Below, piece after piece: positions 17,561 through 25,749 of a stretch of 64,000 nt of DNA (its first letter is position 1; every line of letters starts with the position of its first letter). The notes under the pieces were generated by a model. It saw only the letters and a list, made by a program, of their open reading frames with translations. It had not been told where the DNA came from and ran no database searches. The stretch comes from Pseudomonas putida (GTDB lineage: Bacteria > Pseudomonadota > Gammaproteobacteria > Pseudomonadales > Pseudomonadaceae). The position numbers and the translations under genes are program-made. Location: contig NZ_CP113097.1 of the NCBI RefSeq assembly GCF_026625125.1, forward strand, positions 3,720,001-3,784,000, read 5' to 3'.

Positions 17561-18409
17561 ATGAAAAATGACACTCACAACAGTCAGGATCACGATAAAA
17601 AGTTCTTCGGGGCGATAGAGAATGCTGATAGCGGGGTGAATACATCGCCTGCCGATGCCAAATCAGAAGCACAGGCCCAGCCTGCTTCTGAAGGCTACCC
17701 CGCCGACCCGGAATTTCAACTGCGCGGTGGTTACGTAAACCTGATGCTGGACGCCGCCGCCCCCTTGTTTGGCCTGGTGATACGCCTGCGCACCTTGGAT
17801 GCGTTGCCCAACATCCAGGAGGTGCACCAGCAGGTAAGCAACACGATCGTCAATATTCGCGAGGAGCTACGCCAGCACGGCTACGAGCCCGCTCAGTTGC
17901 TGGCGTACTCCTACGGCCTTTGCCTGTTCATCGATGAAGCGGTCATGGAAAGGCCCTGGGGTAAAAACAGTTGCTGGAGCCAGAAACCGCTGCTGAGCAT
18001 CTTCCATGACGAAACCTGGGGTGGGGAGAAATTCTTCACCGTGCTGTCGCGCTTGATGCAGGAACCCAAGCGCTACCAGGACGTGTTGGAGTTCATGTAC
18101 TTCGTGCTGTGCCTTGGCCTGAAGGGCAAATACGCCATCGCGCCGAAAGGCGAAGAGTCACTGAACGGGCTTATTCACCAGCTCCACGGGATCATCCGGG
18201 AACTGCGCGGCCCCGTGCCGGAATCGGTCTGCGACCCCTACACCAACGTGGCCCCGCGCAACTTCCGCATGAACCGGCAATGGCCGTGGTGGAGCCCGTT
18301 AGTGATTTCCGCGATCGCCATGGCGGTGGCCTACGGCATCTACAGCTACCGGCTGCACTTGATAACCACCGAAGTGCTGGAGTCGCTCAACAGCATTTTG
18401 CAGCAGTAA
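17561..18409 (+). CDS. tssL: T6SS inner-membrane protein TssL (DotU/IcmH family)
   Basis: TssL is the inner-membrane partner of TssM. The 282-residue protein has a polar, variable N-terminus of about 45 residues. The DotU cytoplasmic domain follows (GGYVNLMLDAAAPLFGLVIRLR, LCLFIDEAVM, SIFHDETWGGEKFF, LGLKGKYA), and one C-terminal membrane segment (PWWSPLVISAIAMAVAYGIY). There is no OmpA-type peptidoglycan-binding extension. I prefer ATG 17561 because AGGAG is eight bases upstream; a GTG at 17552 would overlap that site. The gap to hcp holds no gene. Confidence 0.94.
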   Translation: MKNDTHNSQDHDKKFFGAIENADSGVNTSPADAKSEAQAQPASEGYPADPEFQLRGGYVNLMLDAAAPLFGLVIRLRTLDALPNIQEVHQQVSNTIVNIREELRQHGYEPAQLLAYSYGLCLFIDEAVMERPWGKNSCWSQKPLLSIFHDETWGGEKFFTVLSRLMQEPKRYQDVLEFMYFVLCLGLKGKYAIAPKGEESLNGLIHQLHGIIRELRGPVPESVCDPYTNVAPRNFRMNRQWPWWSPLVISAIAMAVAYGIYSYRLHLITTEVLESLNSILQQ

Positions 18410-18544
18410 ACAGCCGACAACCGACGCAACTGAATTCAACGGATTGACGAGGCGATTTGCTTCGTTGACAAGCCCATCACTCTCGATGGCCACGCCGCCT
18501 TTGGCACGCGTGTTTTTATCCACATAGATGCAGGAGTCATTGTT

Positions 18545-19069
18545 ATGCCAACACCCGCTTACATTTCTATCGAAGGTATAAGCCAAGGAAACATCACTAA
18601 GGATGCCTTTACTGCCGACTCGGTGGGCAACGTTTATGTTGAAGGTCACGAGAATCAAATTCTGGTACAGGAAGTCAGTCACCGCATCACCGTGCCCACC
18701 GACCCTCAAAGCGGTCAACCGGCAGGACAGCGTGTTCATGGTCCACTGGTGTTTACATGCGCTCTCAACAAAGCCGTACCGCTACTTTACAGCGCTCTGT
18801 CCACTGGTGAGATGCTGCCAAATGTCGAGCTCAGCTGGTATCGCACTTCTATAGAGGGCAAGCAAGAACGCTTCTTCACGACCAAGTTGACCGATGCCGT
18901 AATCACCGATATCGACTTGACGATGCCGCACATTCAAAACCAGCAGAACAAAGACTTCACACAGTTCTTCAAAGTTTCAATGTCTTATCGCGGTATTGAA
19001 TGGGAACACATTACAGCCAGCACTGCGGGTTCGGACGACTGGCGTAAACCAATAGAAACAGAAGTTTAA
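18545..19069 (+). CDS. hcp: T6SS tube protein Hcp
   Basis: Hcp hexamers stack into the expelled tube. This 174-residue protein has the hallmark start PAYISIEGISQGNITKDA, then NQILVQEVSHRITVP, a GPLVFTCALNKAVPLLYSAL helix segment, and the FFTTKLTDAVITDIDLTMP strand pair. GGAG lies upstream. It stands 135 bases after tssL and 72 bases before vgrG1, with a GC-rich hairpin between it and vgrG1, so it can be expressed at a different level from the spike genes. Confidence 0.97.
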   Translation: MPTPAYISIEGISQGNITKDAFTADSVGNVYVEGHENQILVQEVSHRITVPTDPQSGQPAGQRVHGPLVFTCALNKAVPLLYSALSTGEMLPNVELSWYRTSIEGKQERFFTTKLTDAVITDIDLTMPHIQNQQNKDFTQFFKVSMSYRGIEWEHITASTAGSDDWRKPIETEV

Positions 19070-19085
19070 TTTAACACTGCAGCAA

Positions 19086-19106
19086 CCGGGCAGGCTTACT
19101 GCCCGG
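19086..19106 (+). terminator. Hairpin between hcp and vgrG1
   Basis: CCGGGCAG (19086-19093) and CTGCCCGG (19099-19106) form a perfect 8-bp stem with a 5-base loop, 16 bases after the hcp stop. No T-run follows. It is likely a stabiliser or partial terminator that raises hcp transcript over vgrG transcript; this role is inferred. Confidence 0.45.
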
Positions 19107-19141
19107 ACTGTGACGTGTAGGCCAGCGAAATAGGATTTCAA

Positions 19142-21541
19142 ATGCCTCGCCAATCTGACTTGCGTTACAGCTTCCAGCCTCTAATTGGCAAAGCTGAATT
19201 CGAAGTGGTGTCATTCGAGCTTCGAGAAGGGATCAGCATACCCTTCGAGTTGGACCTGAAATTGGTCAGTTTTGAAAACGATATCGACTTCGGCCACCTG
19301 CTCGACCAACCCGTGCTCTTCACCCTCTGGGAAGGCGAACGCCCAGTGCGCTACGTGCACGGCCTGGTCAGCCGTTTCAGCCAGGCGGAAAGTGGCTTCT
19401 ATCGCACCTACTATGACGCACTGATCGAGCCCCAGCTGGCCCGTGCCAACCTGCGTTCGAACTGGCGCATCTTCCAGCAGAAGACCGTGCCGCAGATTCT
19501 TGAATTGATGCTCCAGCGCCAGGGCATCAACCAATACCAACTGCGCGCCAGCATGGACCATCAGGTCCGCGAATTCTGCGTCCAGGCCGGTGAGACGGAC
19601 TTGGCATTCATCGCCCGCCTGGCGGCCGAAGAGGGCTTCGTCTACCGCTTCGCGCACAGTGAAAAGCTGCACAAACTGATCATCACCGATCGGCTGCAGT
19701 CCCTGGGCCAGATCAGCCATGGCGCCATCAAAACCGACGATGAAGATGAAGGGTTCTACGATGACGACGAGCCTATAGACCCTAACCGCGTGCTGTACCA
19801 CACCAACAGCGGTGGTGACCAAACCAAACCCTGCCTGCGCCGCTTGCGCTACAGCGAGCAGGTGCGTACTGCTCGCCAAGTGCAGCGCGACTACACCTTT
19901 ACCAACCCGGCCTACCGCCAGGAGCACAGAGCCGCCGGGCCCTTCCTGGAGCATCAGTCCAGAGAGTACGAATACTTCGATTACCCAGGCCGCTATAAAC
20001 GCGATGCCGTGGGCAAACCTTTCACTGAAAACCGCATCACTGCGCTGCGCCATGATGTCCGTATTGCCGAGGTCCAGGGCGATGACGTGCGCCTGCAACC
20101 GGGCCTGAGTTTCACCCTCACCGGTCACCCACGTGACGATCTCAATACGCATTGGCGGGTGAACACCGTTATCCATAGAGGCCACCAGTTCACCAGCCTG
20201 CAGGAAGAAGCCGCCGGCGCCGATGCAAGCACGCGCTACGAGCAGACCGCAGTGCTGGTCCCCGGCAGAACCGAGTGGCGCCCTGCCCCATTGGCAAAAC
20301 CGCGAATCGACGGACCGCACATGGCCACCGTCGTCGGCCCACCGGGCGAAGAAATCTACTGCGATGAATGGGGCCGGGTAAAAGTCAGTTTCCCCTGGGA
20401 CCGCGAAAGCCAGAACAACGAGTTCAGTTCGTGCTGGCTGCGAGTATCTCAAGGCTGGGCGGGTGGCAGTTGGGGCTCGATGGCCATCCCTCGGATCGGC
20501 CAGGACGTGATCGTGCAGTACGTCAACGGAGACCCCGACCAGCCGATGATAACCGGGCGCACCTACTGCGGTGATCAGCTGCCGCCTTATGACCTGCCCG
20601 ATCACAAGACGCAGATGACCATCAAGAGCCAGACACATAAGGGCGATGGTTTCAATGAGCTGCGTTTCGAGGATGAACTGGGCCGGCAGGAGGTATTCAT
20701 CCATGCCGAAAAGGACCAGAACAACGTCGTCAAAAACAACGAGACCACTTTCGTTGGCAATGACCGCAGCGAACGCGTGGATCACAACGAAACCATCTCC
20801 ATTGGTGACCACCGCACTGAAGACGTTGGCAAGAACGAAACAATCAGCATCGGCGCCAACCGCAGCGTGACCATCGGCGCCAACAAGACTGAAACCATCA
20901 GTCTCGCCAAGGCGGAAACCATCGGTTTGGCCAAGGCCCTGACCATCGGGGCGGGCTACCAAGTGAGTGTCGGTGCGGGCATGAACACGACAGTTGGGCT
21001 CAGTCAGAGCGAACAGGTGGGGATACATAAGAAAGAAACTATAGGGAAGCGCTACAGCATCAGCGCTGAGAATGAATTTAGCATTGAGGTCGGAAAATCC
21101 ATACTTTTGATGAAAAGCGATGGATCAGTGCTTATCAACGGACACAGCTTCACGTTTGAAGCGACAGGCCCTGCAAAGATCAGCGGACGGATAGTCGACC
21201 TAAATATAAAAGAGCCAGCTGAACACCAATCAATCTCTGCGCCATACATCGCAAGATTCACCTTAATCAAAAGCGACGACCAAAAATATGAAGGCTATAA
21301 GTACTCGTTATCAGACGACAAAAGAACCTTTCAGACAGGTATAACTAAACAAGACGGAAATACCGAGTGGATACAAACGGAAGCAGCAACACCAATCTAT
21401 TTGAAAAAGGCAAAAATGCGTGAAGACCAGAAAATAAGTGATCATTGGCGGCCTCGCCTGATGACCATCTCGAACGTACCCAAAACGAAACTTCCCGAAC
21501 TAAACGTTGACTATTTGGACATTTTTGGCGAGGAGGACTGA
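19142..21541 (+). CDS. vgrG: T6SS spike protein VgrG1 with C-terminal extension
   Basis: This 799-residue VgrG has a gp27-like N-terminal half (to about 370). A gp5-type OB region follows (TVVGPPGEEIYCDEWGRVKVSFPWDR near 400, SCWLRVSQGWAGGSWG), then a long series of T-x-x-x-G/I-G repeat strands forming the spike needle (about 530-680). Beyond the usual end it adds about 100 residues containing APYIARFTLIKSDDQ and SDDKRTFQTGITKQDGNTEWIQ, a small beta domain. This extension probably docks the VRR-NUC-like effector encoded three bases downstream. Bases 19187-21031 are nearly identical to vgrG2; the divergent tail is AT-rich. Confidence 0.95.
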   Translation: MPRQSDLRYSFQPLIGKAEFEVVSFELREGISIPFELDLKLVSFENDIDFGHLLDQPVLFTLWEGERPVRYVHGLVSRFSQAESGFYRTYYDALIEPQLARANLRSNWRIFQQKTVPQILELMLQRQGINQYQLRASMDHQVREFCVQAGETDLAFIARLAAEEGFVYRFAHSEKLHKLIITDRLQSLGQISHGAIKTDDEDEGFYDDDEPIDPNRVLYHTNSGGDQTKPCLRRLRYSEQVRTARQVQRDYTFTNPAYRQEHRAAGPFLEHQSREYEYFDYPGRYKRDAVGKPFTENRITALRHDVRIAEVQGDDVRLQPGLSFTLTGHPRDDLNTHWRVNTVIHRGHQFTSLQEEAAGADASTRYEQTAVLVPGRTEWRPAPLAKPRIDGPHMATVVGPPGEEIYCDEWGRVKVSFPWDRESQNNEFSSCWLRVSQGWAGGSWGSMAIPRIGQDVIVQYVNGDPDQPMITGRTYCGDQLPPYDLPDHKTQMTIKSQTHKGDGFNELRFEDELGRQEVFIHAEKDQNNVVKNNETTFVGNDRSERVDHNETISIGDHRTEDVGKNETISIGANRSVTIGANKTETISLAKAETIGLAKALTIGAGYQVSVGAGMNTTVGLSQSEQVGIHKKETIGKRYSISAENEFSIEVGKSILLMKSDGSVLINGHSFTFEATGPAKISGRIVDLNIKEPAEHQSISAPYIARFTLIKSDDQKYEGYKYSLSDDKRTFQTGITKQDGNTEWIQTEAATPIYLKKAKMREDQKISDHWRPRLMTISNVPKTKLPELNVDYLDIFGEED
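19187..21031 (+). repeat. vgrG direct repeat, copy 1
   Basis: This 1845-base stretch is nearly identical, with no length change, to 23714-25558. The offset is 4527 bases at both ends. Scattered single-base differences change only a few residues. The pair flanks the effector/immunity cassette and can support homologous recombination. Confidence 0.95.
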
Positions 21542-21544
21542 CCT

Positions 21545-22414
21545 ATGCCTGGCCCAGCTCTCCCATGGTTGATCAGGGGCGGACACACTGCTTGGAAAGC
21601 TTATACCGCATACGAATCAGCTCAAACCGCAGCTGACGCTGCAAAACTAGCGGCAGAAATTAGCGCCAGAAGAAAGGAATTCACTAAGTTATTCGAAACA
21701 ACCATACAACAACTAAAAAAAGAAATAACCACAAACACTCAAACCATGGAACTTATAGGAACATCCGGCAAAAGCACCGTGCACCGAAGAGGCACTGAAG
21801 GATCAACATTCAGAGAATTCATCGAGCGCAAAATTCCTTTCCGCCCAGCGATTAGCCTGATCTGTAATGCGGCGCTGACCAGCCCTATCAGAGTCCCAAG
21901 AAGGCTTAAGAAAAAAATTCCGGGCGAAGTGATAGAAACGACAATCGAAGTTACCCTCAAACAAACCACCGCATCTTTGGTCGTCGAGGTAATTGATGAA
22001 GTACTAGAATGGCAAAGCCCGCTAAAAGCGGAACCCAACTATGACAAAGTAACTAAGGCGCCCTATCTTGGCACTCCCGTAACACGGCCACAGAGGCTCA
22101 GCGAAACTTTTCCATTTTGGCCGCGCCCTAGAAACAGCTTAGCTCCCGACCTGGTAATAGTGGAATATCGACAAAAACCATTCGAGTCAAACAATGTATT
22201 TGCCGCTGTAGAAATAAAATTCCCTAGAGACTGGGTAAAGGTGAGGCAACTAGAGGAATACGCTCACTTAATGACACCAAAATCTGGCCCGAACCCACGC
22301 AAAGCCGGAAAGGAAAAGGTGGCGTTATTGAGAGTACCTGAGGACTGCACATCATCTACGGATGAGGACACCACAAAAAAAGCGTCAACACAAAACAGAG
22401 GGAGGAAAAGATGA
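21545..22414 (+). CDS. Putative T6SS nuclease effector, VRR-NUC/PD-(D/E)xK type
   Basis: The 289-residue protein has a helical N-terminus (residues 15-70) and a C-terminal nuclease core. PD at 201-202 and E223-x-K225 (AVEIKF) are followed by Q235 and Y239. This is the PD-(D/E)xK pattern with the QxxxY of VRR-NUC endonucleases, and a DNA target in rival cells is expected. It starts three bases after vgrG1 behind GGAGG and overlaps the DUF3396 immunity gene by four bases. The order vgrG-nuclease-DUF3396 resembles the P. aeruginosa TseT/TsiT arrangement, although the nuclease class may differ. It is AT-rich compared with vgrG. The family call rests on motif reading only. Confidence 0.78.
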   Translation: MPGPALPWLIRGGHTAWKAYTAYESAQTAADAAKLAAEISARRKEFTKLFETTIQQLKKEITTNTQTMELIGTSGKSTVHRRGTEGSTFREFIERKIPFRPAISLICNAALTSPIRVPRRLKKKIPGEVIETTIEVTLKQTTASLVVEVIDEVLEWQSPLKAEPNYDKVTKAPYLGTPVTRPQRLSETFPFWPRPRNSLAPDLVIVEYRQKPFESNNVFAAVEIKFPRDWVKVRQLEEYAHLMTPKSGPNPRKAGKEKVALLRVPEDCTSSTDEDTTKKASTQNRGRKR

Positions 22415-23676
22415 GTACCACGCGCCCATTGTTTACTGCAGCCGAGCTTGACGAATTCTCCGAGTTGCTTAAGGAGTGGCCGAACAGCGCATTTGGGAAC
22501 GAAGCATGCGAAATTGGCGTAAGCCCGTTCTTGAGTTTTTACTTTCCCTACTCACCGGAAAAACATCAAGAAACAATGAAATCCATGATTTCCATCCACA
22601 AAGCGTTTGAGGCACTGCTTGATTTCCCTTATGTAATTGCCACGCACCCTGTATCCGAAAAACCTTATCCCTATAGCTCGACTCGCATACCTGACATAAC
22701 AAAGCTGGCCGAAAAATGGAAGATAAACGAGAGCTTTACCTTTAATTTTACAGACGAACCAAATCATGGTTATTCACCGTCCACTGCCGGATATTTTTGG
22801 CGAAGCGCCACCTGGGACGGGGTGAGCAATAATGCATATTCCTCCATACTTTTATACTACCGCTGGAGTTGGTGGTTAGAAAATCGCGAACAATGGAGAA
22901 ACTTGACACTCAAGACGATCGATCTGTTGGAACCCCACCAGGCTTACTGTGGCCTCGCGGTCGCCAACCCATTGGAGTTCGGCGCCCGTTCAGAAGCAGC
23001 AACATGGGAGCGATCGTTAGCCGCTCGCTTCTACGGCCTTGATATCGAATTCCCATTTGGGATGCGAGACGAATTAATGGATGGAATAAGGCCACCCACA
23101 TGGGGTTTTTTCCTATCCGATTATTGGCGAGAAAAGCTAGCGCTGGATCGTGAGGCCGTGCAAAAAGCCTTGAATCATCCAAATATATCGATAAAAGAAT
23201 TAAGAACAGGCCAGTGGATAGAACTAGGAGAGCGCCCAAGTCTTTATCCGGTGGAGAATGGCCTTCCCGAACTGCCTATCATAATCAACAAGGTAATTAA
23301 GCCAATACGTCATAAAAACCTAGGGCTAATTGGTTTCGGACAATGGTCGGGCGACCCTAACGAACGCTTCTCCGACATTGATGCCGAGCGCTGGCTTGGT
23401 CGGTTCGATGAAGAGAGTGACTGGCCCTTGCGTAGCGCGCGCTTTAACAGCCCTCGCAATCCACAATACACGCCGCCTCTTACAGCCATGCCCGCCGGTA
23501 GCCAATGTCCCGTAGACGGCTGGTGGACTACACCTGCGAAATTAAAATCAAGAAAGTTCTTCGCGAAAGGAGAGATATTCCCAGATGTGAGGACTGAATC
23601 AGCAAAGGGGCATATCGTTTGGCTGTGGGACAACAATCAGGGAATAGAACAACCGGGCGGGAGCAGCGATGCTTAG
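22411..23676 (+). CDS. DUF3396-type immunity protein
   Basis: This 421-residue cytosolic protein has the features I associate with the DUF3396 type VI immunity family: SPFLSFYFPYSPEKHQETMKSM, YYRWSWWLENREQWRNLTL, and a C-terminal segment with QCPVDGWWTTPAKLKSRKFFAKGEIFP. It overlaps the nuclease gene by four bases and vgrG2 by eight, so it is translated with both. Its expected job is to bind and block the upstream nuclease in the producing cell. It is about 100 residues longer than many family members. Its base composition is AT-rich like the effector, consistent with arrival as a pair. Confidence 0.8.
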   Translation: MSTTRPLFTAAELDEFSELLKEWPNSAFGNEACEIGVSPFLSFYFPYSPEKHQETMKSMISIHKAFEALLDFPYVIATHPVSEKPYPYSSTRIPDITKLAEKWKINESFTFNFTDEPNHGYSPSTAGYFWRSATWDGVSNNAYSSILLYYRWSWWLENREQWRNLTLKTIDLLEPHQAYCGLAVANPLEFGARSEAATWERSLAARFYGLDIEFPFGMRDELMDGIRPPTWGFFLSDYWREKLALDREAVQKALNHPNISIKELRTGQWIELGERPSLYPVENGLPELPIIINKVIKPIRHKNLGLIGFGQWSGDPNERFSDIDAERWLGRFDEESDWPLRSARFNSPRNPQYTPPLTAMPAGSQCPVDGWWTTPAKLKSRKFFAKGEIFPDVRTESAKGHIVWLWDNNQGIEQPGGSSDA

Positions 23677-25735
23677 ACAATCCGACGTCCGTTATAGCTT
23701 CCAAACGCTGGCTGGCAAAGCTGAATTCGAAGTGGTGTCATTCGAGCTTCGAGAAGGGATCAGCATACCCTTCGAGTTGGACCTGAAATTGGTCAGTTTT
23801 GAAAACGATATCGACTTCGGCCACCTGCTCGACCAACCCGTGCTCTTCACCACCTGGGAAGGCGAACGCCCGGTGCGCTACGTGCACGGCCTGGTCAGCC
23901 GTTTCAGCCAGGCGGAAAGTGGCTTCTATCGCACCTACTATGACGCACTGATCGAGCCCCAGCTGGCCCGTGCCAACCTGCGTTCGAACTGGCGCATCTT
24001 CCAGCAGAAGACCGTGCCGCAGATTCTTGAATTGATGCTCCAGCGCCAGGGCATCAACCAATACCAACTGCGCGCCAGCATGGACCATCAGGTCCGCGAA
24101 TTCTGCGTCCAGGCCGGTGAGACGGACTTGGCGTTCATCGCCCGCCTGGCGGCCGAAGAGGGCTTCGTCTACCGCTTCGCGCACAGTGAAAAGCTGCACA
24201 AACTGATCATCACCGATCGGCTGCAGTCCCTGGGCCAGATCAGCCATGGCGCCATCAAAACCGACGATGAAGATGAAGGGTTCTACGATGACGACGAGCC
24301 TATAGACCCTAACCGCGTGCTGTACCACACCAACAGCGGTGGTGACCAAACCAAACCCTGCCTGCGCCGCTTGCGCTACAGCGAGCAGGTGCGTACTGCC
24401 CGCCAAGTGCAGCGCGACTACACCTTTACCAACCCGGCCTACCGCCAGGAGCACAGAGCCGCCGGGCCCTTCCTGGAGCATCAGTCCAGAGAGTACGAAT
24501 ACTTCGATTACCCAGGCCGCTATAAACGCGATGCCGTGGGCAAACCGTTCACTGAAAACCGCATCACTGCGCTGCGCCATGATGTCCGTATTGCCGAGGT
24601 CCAGGGCGATGACGTGCGCCTGCAACCGGGCCTCAGTTTCACCCTGACCGGTCACCCACGTGACGATCTCAATACGCATTGGCGGGTGAACACCGTTATC
24701 CATAGAGGCCACCAGTTCACCAGCCTGCAGGAAGAAGCCGCCGGCGCCGATGCAAGCACGCGCTACGAGCAGACCGCAGTGCTGGTCCCCGGCAGAACCG
24801 AGTGGCGCCCTGCCCCATTGGCAAAACCGCGAATCGACGGACCGCACATGGCCACCGTCGTCGGCCCACCGGGCGAAGAAATCTACTGCGATGAATGGGG
24901 CCGGGTAAAAGTCAGTTTCCCCTGGGACCGCGAAAGCCAGAACAACGAGTTCAGTTCGTGCTGGCTGCGAGTATCTCAAGGCTGGGCGGGTGGCAGTTGG
25001 GGCTCGATGGCCATCCCTCGGATCGGCCAGGACGTGATCGTGCAGTACGTCAACGGTGACCCCGACCAGCCGATGATAACCGGGCGCACCTACTGCGGTG
25101 ATCAGCTGCCGCCTTATGACCTGCCCGATCACAAGACGCGGATGACCATCAAGAGCCAGACACATAAGGGCGATGGTTTCAATGAGCTGCGTTTCGAGGA
25201 TGAACTGGGCCGGCAGGAGGTATTCATCCATGCCGAAAAGGACCAGAACAACGTCGTCAAAAACAACGAGACCACTTTCGTTGGCAATGACCGCAGCGAA
25301 CGCGTGGATCACAACGAAACCCTCTCCATTGGTGACCACCGCACTGAAGACGTTGGCAAGAACGAAACAATCAGCATCGGCGCCAACCGCAGCGTGACCA
25401 TCGGCGCCAACAAGACTGAAACCATCAGTCTCGCCAAGGCGGAAACCATCGGTTTGGCCAAGGCCCTGACCGTCGGGGCGGGCTACCAAGTGAGTGTCGG
25501 TGCGGGCATGAACACGACAGTTGGGCTCAGTCAGAGCGAACAGGTGGGGATACATAAGTCGGTGATAGTCGGCAACACGTTCAACATCACCGCCGGTGAC
25601 GAACTGAGCATCACCGTGGGTAAGTCCACGCTAGTGATGAAGTCCGACGGCACCGTGCTGATCAACGGCAGCAACTTTGACTTCAGTGCCACAGGGCCTG
25701 TGCAAATCAACGGCAAGGATGTCGATATCAACTGA
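23669..25735 (+). CDS. vgrG: T6SS spike protein VgrG2
   Basis: This 688-residue VgrG is the standard form: gp27-like half, OB domain, and a needle of repeated T-I-G type strands ending ATGPVQINGKDVDIN. It shares a 1845-base near-identical core with vgrG1 but has a different needle end and no C-terminal extension. The ATG lies in the stop region of the preceding immunity gene (8-base overlap). The DUF2169 adaptor gene follows after 14 bases, so this spike probably carries the PAAR/GH-E cassette. Confidence 0.95.
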   Translation: MLRQSDVRYSFQTLAGKAEFEVVSFELREGISIPFELDLKLVSFENDIDFGHLLDQPVLFTTWEGERPVRYVHGLVSRFSQAESGFYRTYYDALIEPQLARANLRSNWRIFQQKTVPQILELMLQRQGINQYQLRASMDHQVREFCVQAGETDLAFIARLAAEEGFVYRFAHSEKLHKLIITDRLQSLGQISHGAIKTDDEDEGFYDDDEPIDPNRVLYHTNSGGDQTKPCLRRLRYSEQVRTARQVQRDYTFTNPAYRQEHRAAGPFLEHQSREYEYFDYPGRYKRDAVGKPFTENRITALRHDVRIAEVQGDDVRLQPGLSFTLTGHPRDDLNTHWRVNTVIHRGHQFTSLQEEAAGADASTRYEQTAVLVPGRTEWRPAPLAKPRIDGPHMATVVGPPGEEIYCDEWGRVKVSFPWDRESQNNEFSSCWLRVSQGWAGGSWGSMAIPRIGQDVIVQYVNGDPDQPMITGRTYCGDQLPPYDLPDHKTRMTIKSQTHKGDGFNELRFEDELGRQEVFIHAEKDQNNVVKNNETTFVGNDRSERVDHNETLSIGDHRTEDVGKNETISIGANRSVTIGANKTETISLAKAETIGLAKALTVGAGYQVSVGAGMNTTVGLSQSEQVGIHKSVIVGNTFNITAGDELSITVGKSTLVMKSDGTVLINGSNFDFSATGPVQINGKDVDIN
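23714..25558 (+). repeat. vgrG direct repeat, copy 2
   Basis: This is the second copy of the repeat at 19187-21031. Both copies lie on the plus strand, so recombination would delete or duplicate the 4527-base unit holding the vgrG1 tail, the VRR-NUC-like effector and its immunity gene. Confidence 0.95.
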
Positions 25736-25749
25736 AGGGGTAACCCAAG

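Noticed and set aside
19086..19106. Reading the hcp-vgrG1 hairpin as a strong intrinsic terminator
   Set aside because: No T-run follows the stem, so full termination is not supported; kept as a weak hairpin.
19211..21028. 605-codon minus-strand open frame opposite vgrG1 (and its twin at 23738-25555)
   Set aside because: It is the antisense shadow of a high-GC vgrG gene, with composition and repeats reflecting the sense strand; the twin exists only because vgrG is duplicated.
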